This document shows, piece after piece, positions 6,231 to 9,421 of a stretch of 9,421 bases of DNA (position 1 is its first letter; each line of letters opens with the position of its first letter). A program made the translations under genes and the position numbers. This DNA is from JBBQXY01 sp051004815 (GTDB lineage Bacteria > Chloroflexota > Ktedonobacteria > Ktedonobacterales > Ktedonobacteraceae), in NCBI GenBank assembly GCA_051004815.1, contig JBPCJY010000129.1:1-9421 (forward strand), in the 5' to 3' direction. A model generated the notes under the pieces. It had not been told where the DNA came from and did no database searches. It was given only the letters and a program-made list of their open reading frames with translations.

Positions 6231-6485
6231 ATGACACAAGGAAATCAAGAATTTGAGGAACTCAAGAGAGTATACTCCTGGCTTAACGATGACTATATGG
6301 CTGCTTTGCAAGCACTTTATCCAACATGGAATCAACTAGCAGAAGCCAATAGATTAGATTTAGTGCAGATATTGTCGGAAATTCCGGTTCCACCTGAATC
6401 TCCTCATGTTACTCCAGAAAATGTCATGGCTCTGCAAGCGTTCGCAAAAGAAAAAATCAGACTTGAAGGAGAGGAAACAACATAA
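6231..6485 (+). CDS. Small acidic protein of unknown function
   Basis: 84 residues, with an excellent ribosome site (AAAGGAG, 6 nt before the ATG) and its own extended -10 promoter, so very probably a real gene. I do not recognise the family. It is acidic, has no Cys, no membrane segment and no signal peptide. An N-terminal half with helical character (FEELKRVYSWLNDDYMAAL) is followed by a Pro-rich linker (EIPVPPESPHVTPEN) and a short C-terminal helix ending in a charged tail. The size and two-helix layout would suit a small protein-binding or regulatory protein, but nothing in the sequence proves it. It stands between the toxin-antitoxin operon and a convergent oxidoreductase gene and has no obvious partner. 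Its stop codon lies inside the left arm of the inverted repeat at 6482-6554. Confidence 0.7.
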   Translation: MTQGNQEFEELKRVYSWLNDDYMAALQALYPTWNQLAEANRLDLVQILSEIPVPPESPHVTPENVMALQAFAKEKIRLEGEETT

Positions 6486-6554
6486 TCTCTTACTTCTTAT
6501 TATACACATGTTCTATGTTTGAATTGTGAGTAATAAGATGAGTAAAGAGATTAT
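6482..6554. repeat. Large imperfect inverted repeat between convergent genes
   Basis: 6482-6491 pairs with 6545-6554 (10 bp) and 6495-6502 with 6531-6538 (8 bp), separated by a 3/6-nt internal loop; CACA/TGTG at 6505-6508/6525-6528 may extend it. It overlaps the stop codon of the small gene and faces the 3' end of the minus-strand gene, a position suited to a two-way terminator, but no U-tract follows on either strand. Confidence 0.5.
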
Positions 6555-6623
6555 ATGCTTGGCTGATTGGTGTATAGCTGTACGTGCAGACGGCAAGCCG
6601 ATGCACCCAGTACAGCGGGTGAG

Positions 6624-7034
6624 TTATTTGGCTGGTCGTTCGAGGGCAATGACAGGAATTTCGCGGGCCGTCTTCTTTTGGTATTGGCCATAGGGAGGAA
6701 ATACTTCTACTGCTCTCGTGAATGCCTGTTCTCGCTCATCGCCGGTGAGAATACGGGCTGTGGTAGTAAATGTCTCACTGCCAACCTCAACCGTCACTTC
6801 CGGGTGAGCCAGCAGGTTGAGATACCACTCAGGATGTTGCGGAGAGCCGCCTTTGGACGCTACCGCAAGTAGGCGATCACCATCAGTCACAAGCATCAAA
6901 GGGGCAATGCGCGGTTGTCCTGTTTTGGCTCCTGTGGTTGTCAGCAAAATTAACGATGCCCAACCTTTCACCTTGCCTCCATGGGCACGGAATTCTTCAA
7001 TAACCGCTTTGTTTCGTTCATTCCAGGTATTCAT
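6624..7034 (-). CDS. DDN-type nitroreductase family deazaflavin (F420)-dependent oxidoreductase
   Basis: 136-residue protein of the small split beta-barrel DDN family (Mycobacterium deazaflavin-dependent nitroreductase, formerly DUF385). These enzymes move hydride from reduced F420 to quinones or nitro compounds; the natural substrate of this one is unknown. Family blocks: VIEEFRAHGGKV (11-22), LLTTTGAKTGQPR (30-42), the cofactor-phosphate-binding ASKGGSPQHPEWYLNLLAHP (59-78), VTVEVG (80-85) and REIPVIALER (124-133). The length fits the family. The start is ATG 7034 with GAGGAG about 9 nt upstream; a TTG directly before it is less likely. It is a single gene, divergent from the sigma-factor gene, with a palindromic operator-like site about 40 bp upstream. 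F420 use fits Actinomycetota and Chloroflexota. Confidence 0.88.
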   Translation of the reverse strand: MNTWNERNKAVIEEFRAHGGKVKGWASLILLTTTGAKTGQPRIAPLMLVTDGDRLLAVASKGGSPQHPEWYLNLLAHPEVTVEVGSETFTTTARILTGDEREQAFTRAVEVFPPYGQYQKKTAREIPVIALERPAK

Positions 7035-7071
7035 CAAACAATTCTCCTCTTCAATGTATTACAAACCGAGC

Positions 7072-7097
7072 ATAATTGTAAGCAGGCTCACAATTAT
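7072..7097. promoter_or_regulatory. lac-operator-like palindrome between divergent genes
   Basis: ATAATTGTAAGC (7072-7083), AG, GCTCACAATTAT (7086-7097): 12-bp arms with a single mismatch. Each half-site looks like the LacI half-site (AATTGTGAGC), but with a 2-bp centre. It lies 38 bp upstream of the nitroreductase start, where a repressor could block it, and about 170 bp upstream of the sigma gene. The binding protein is not in the window. Confidence 0.5.
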
Positions 7098-7159
7098 CTC
7101 TCTACTATGAAGAACATCTTTGCTCAGGGCAACTATTCCAATTGTTTCCCGGTGTGCTC

Positions 7160-7188
7160 TTTTCACATTTTGAGGCTTTCTCTATAAA
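7160..7188 (+). promoter_or_regulatory. Candidate promoter of the sigma-factor operon
   Basis: TTTTCA at 7160-7165 and TATAAA at 7183-7188 are 17 bp apart. The -35 is poor and the start codon is about 75 bp downstream. I saw no obvious ECF-type (AAC...CGT) promoter that would show self-regulation. Confidence 0.3.
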
Positions 7189-7266
7189 CTGACTCCCATT
7201 TGTTGTAATATTTCGCTGTGCTAAACGATAGTTAAGGTGAGTTACTCAAACAGCACGAGGGAAACG

Positions 7267-7818
7267 ATGCAAGCAAACAGCCATATGGCACAGGCGAAGC
7301 AGGAGATGGCACTTCTGTACAGGAAACACGCACCGGGTCTGCTTACCTATGTCCGTATGCGCATTGCCTCAGAAGAAGATGCGGAAGATCTGGTGGTGGA
7401 AGTTTTCGTGGCGGCTATCGAAAATACAAAATTTGCCGCGCTAGCGGAGAAAGAGAAGCAGTTGTGGCTCTGGCGCGTTGCCCGCAACAAAGTGATCGAT
7501 ACGTACAGGCGGGCGAAAACTCGTCAGAACGTGACACTTGAGCATGTAGCTGACGGTCTTTTTGAAGATGAGATGGCAAGCCCCGAATATGCAGCTTTGC
7601 GGCAAGAAGATTATATGGATTTGTATGTACACTTGCAAAGCTTACCCCCGCTGCAACAGCAGATTTTACGCATGCGCTTTGGCCAGGATTTATCCTGTAA
7701 TGAGATCGCGACGACGTTGGGGAAACAGGAAAACGTTGTGCGCGTCACTCTTTCACGCAGTTTAAATCTTTTACGGAAAATCTATCAACGCGGAAGGGGG
7801 GAGCAGAAAAGTGGCTGA
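7267..7818 (+). CDS. ECF-type RNA polymerase sigma factor
   Basis: 183-residue alternative sigma factor of the extracytoplasmic-function type, which directs RNA polymerase to a small stress regulon. Region 2 spans about residues 15-88: the core-binding part has YRKHAPGLLTYVRMRI and AEDLVVEVFVAAIE, and the -10-recognition part has LWRVARNKVIDTYRRAKTR. After a short linker, region 4 (about 122-174) has the pattern LPPLQQQILRMRF..LSCNEIATTL followed by the recognition helix NVVRVTLSRSLNLLRK. ATG 7267 was chosen because GAGGG lies 5 nt upstream; a GTG at 7237 has no ribosome site. Its stop overlaps the next gene by 8 bp, so the two are co-translated and the next product is probably its regulator. 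Confidence 0.88.
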   Translation: MQANSHMAQAKQEMALLYRKHAPGLLTYVRMRIASEEDAEDLVVEVFVAAIENTKFAALAEKEKQLWLWRVARNKVIDTYRRAKTRQNVTLEHVADGLFEDEMASPEYAALRQEDYMDLYVHLQSLPPLQQQILRMRFGQDLSCNEIATTLGKQENVVRVTLSRSLNLLRKIYQRGRGEQKSG

Positions 7819-9286
7819 GAAGGATGAGTTTTTTTTACCTGAAGAAGTAGATAGACAAATTGAAAGCGTAAGCCAATTCAAGGAAGGCGACCGTGTAGAT
7901 GCGGAAGCAATGGCGTATCTACGCAGCTTTTACCAGGCCGATAGCCAGCAGGAGCAAGACAGGCTGGAGCGGATCTGGAACCGCATCGCGAGCGCACCCC
8001 TTTTTGAACAAGATACTCAAGAGAGTAAGAAGGAACAACCTATGCAAAACCCACAAACGCCATACGGTGCTGGAGCTATTGGCAACCCGCGTGGAGCACA
8101 CCCACGGCGTGCTGCGCTGATGCAGCGACTTAATATATTGGCGGCGGCTGTCTTCCTGGTAGCCCTGGTTGGCAGTATGGCACTTGTTTTTTACGCGGTT
8201 CAACATAATGGAGGCCTTGGCTCCCCTAACCAACCATCAACAATTTCAACCGCTCGTGTGCCATTGAAGGTCACTTCGGTCACTATGTTGGTAACGCCTG
8301 GATCGATTGCGGGCCTTTCCTGCGGTACGAACTTGACCGTGACCTATACGGCTGTCTTCCACGTCAGGCCGAATAGCGTTGGCGGTACTGTCAAGTTCAA
8401 TTACACGGTCAATAATGGGCGCGGTCAAACTCCAGCCAGTATCAACTTCAAGCCAGGAGAGACCAGCAAAACGTATACATTTACGTGGCGTGGCCCGTTG
8501 CCAATCGATCATACCTACCCTGGGTCAGGTGGTGTCCAGGTGACCAGTCCCAATCAATTGACCTCTCCACTGGTTGCGCCAACGGGGCAGTGTACACCTG
8601 CGAAGTTCCAGGTCACGAAAATAGATATGGCGGTAAGCCCCACATCCATTCAAGGGATGTCGTGTGGTACGTCGATAGTTGTTACCTATACGGCTACCAT
8701 TCACGTTGCAGCCAACAGCTCAGGTGGCACCGTCCAGTTCAATTACACAGTCAACAACGGGCGTGGTCAAACCCCGGCCAGTATCAAATTTGGTCAAGGA
8801 GAGATCAGCAAAACGTATACATTTACGTGGAGCGGCGCGTTGCCTGCCGACCATACCTATCCTGCACAGGGTGGTATTCAAGTGACCAGTCCCAATCAAC
8901 TGACATCTCCATTGGTTGCGCCAACGGGACAGTGTACAGCTTCGGCAGCGTTTCAAGTCACGAACGTTGATATGACGGTGAGTCCTACATCCATTCAGGG
9001 GCTATCGTGCGGTACATCCGTAGTTGTGACCTATACAGCCACCATTCATGTCGCGGCCAACGGCCCTGGTGGTACCGTTCAGTTCAGTTATACGGTGAAC
9101 AATGGACGTGGACAAACTCCGGCCAGCATCACCTTTAGCCCTGGACAGACTGTGCGAACCTATACATTTACGTGGAGCGGCGCGTTGCCTGCCGATCATA
9201 CCTATCCTGGGCCGGGTGGTATCCAGGTGACCAGTCCCAATCAACTGACCTCTTCATTGGTTACGCCAACAGGTATGTGCAGTTAA
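7811..9286 (+). CDS. Membrane-anchored protein with three Ig-like repeats, probable sigma-factor regulator
   Basis: 491 residues from a GTG start (GGGGGGAG 7 nt upstream), overlapping the sigma gene by 8 bp. The layout is a charged cytoplasmic part (1-105) with a helical stretch at about 34-60 (MAYLRSFYQADSQQEQDRLE), one transmembrane helix at about 108-130, a Ser/Pro-rich linker, then three extracellular beta-rich domains at 152-265, 266-380 and 381-491. Each has one Cys near its start (171, 285, 400, in SCGT) and one at its end (261, 375, 490), a likely disulphide. Conserved cores are FNYTVNNGRGQTPASI, TYTFTW and VQVTSPNQLTSPLV. The sequence lacks the HxxxCxxC zinc motif of classical anti-sigma factors. 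Inference: the N-terminal part holds the sigma factor and the repeats sense or bind something at the surface. It could also be just a surface protein of the regulon. Confidence 0.75.
   Translation: MAEKDEFFLPEEVDRQIESVSQFKEGDRVDAEAMAYLRSFYQADSQQEQDRLERIWNRIASAPLFEQDTQESKKEQPMQNPQTPYGAGAIGNPRGAHPRRAALMQRLNILAAAVFLVALVGSMALVFYAVQHNGGLGSPNQPSTISTARVPLKVTSVTMLVTPGSIAGLSCGTNLTVTYTAVFHVRPNSVGGTVKFNYTVNNGRGQTPASINFKPGETSKTYTFTWRGPLPIDHTYPGSGGVQVTSPNQLTSPLVAPTGQCTPAKFQVTKIDMAVSPTSIQGMSCGTSIVVTYTATIHVAANSSGGTVQFNYTVNNGRGQTPASIKFGQGEISKTYTFTWSGALPADHTYPAQGGIQVTSPNQLTSPLVAPTGQCTASAAFQVTNVDMTVSPTSIQGLSCGTSVVVTYTATIHVAANGPGGTVQFSYTVNNGRGQTPASITFSPGQTVRTYTFTWSGALPADHTYPGPGGIQVTSPNQLTSSLVTPTGMCS
8264..9283 (+). 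repeat. Three tandem Ig-like domain repeats (about 342-345 bp each)
   Basis: Direct repeats inside the membrane-protein gene at 8264-8605, 8606-8950 and 8951-9283. Units two and three are close to identical at the DNA level over long stretches, for example the block from ACATTTACGTGG to CTGCCGA near 8818 and 9165, while unit one is more diverged. This suggests that the last duplication is recent or that copies are kept alike by gene conversion. Confidence 0.9.
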
Positions 9287-9362
9287 TGTGACAAGCCGAT
9301 TCATTATATACCGTGGGGCTGATGATACGAGCACCACTCTGAGACAAGCTGGCGGGGAAAGG

Positions 9363-9413
9363 GAGGGGGGGGGGGGGGCGATGGAAGTCCCAACCAATGG
9401 TGTCCCCCCCCTC
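9363..9413. repeat. 14-G run pairing with an 8-C run near the window end
   Basis: Fourteen G at 9365-9378 and eight C at 9404-9411. GAGGGGGGGG at 9363-9372 is the exact complement of CCCCCCCCTC at 9404-9413, leaving a 31-nt loop. It lies about 80 bp after the last gene. No T-run is visible before the window ends. I found no gene in 9287-9421. Confidence 0.6.
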
Positions 9414-9421
9414 GGCAAGAA

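Noticed and set aside
6567..6872. Plus-strand frame opposite the nitroreductase
   Set aside because: The minus strand carries the full DDN-family protein with correct length and ribosome site; the plus-strand frame has no support.
8485..8970. 161-codon alternative frame within the Ig-like repeats
   Set aside because: It is long only because the repeats copy the same stop-free shadow frame; no ribosome site or sensible protein pattern.

Overview
The window is bacterial DNA of roughly 50% GC. My best guess is a Ktedonobacteria-type member of the Chloroflexota. The hints are a DDN-type (deazaflavin/F420) nitroreductase, a carbon-monoxide/xanthine-dehydrogenase-type molybdoenzyme relic, a small protein of a type I associate from memory with Ktedonobacter, an ECF sigma factor paired with a membrane-anchored repeat protein, and many dispersed palindromes between genes. 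No rRNA or tRNA gene is present to confirm this. It reads as an accessory-rich chromosomal region with one core gene (glmS), several decayed genes and much structured intergenic DNA.

Left part (1-1040): a TspO/MBR-family membrane protein (182-829) lies behind a hairpin-rich leader. It is followed by a palindromic element whose left arm contains a 22-bp unit expanded to six tandem copies (851-1037).

Centre-left (1199-3358): glmS, glucosamine-6-phosphate synthase, is preceded by an extended -10 promoter and a well-supported glmS self-cleaving ribozyme at 1236-1381, so feedback by glucosamine-6-phosphate on its own synthesis can be read from the DNA. Immediately downstream of glmS is a perfect 47-bp palindrome (3457-3503), a second stem-loop, and a sequence resembling a transposon end.

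Centre (3623-4867, minus strand): the N-terminal half of a molybdopterin-binding dehydrogenase subunit, inactivated by an in-frame TAA and truncated at the transposon-like junction. Its partner subunits are absent.

Centre-right (5062-6554): a small frameshifted gene, then a toxin-first HigBA/RelE-type toxin-antitoxin operon with a clear promoter (TTGCAA, 17 bp, TACAAT) and a perfect operator palindrome overlapping it, then an orphan 84-residue protein whose promoter motif resembles that of the frameshifted gene.

Right part (6624-9286): a DDN-type nitroreductase on the minus strand is divergent from an ECF sigma factor, with a lac-operator-like palindrome between them. The sigma gene overlaps a 491-residue membrane protein with three near-identical Ig-like domains outside the cell, probably its regulator or sensor. 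The window ends in a 14-G run that can pair with an 8-C run.
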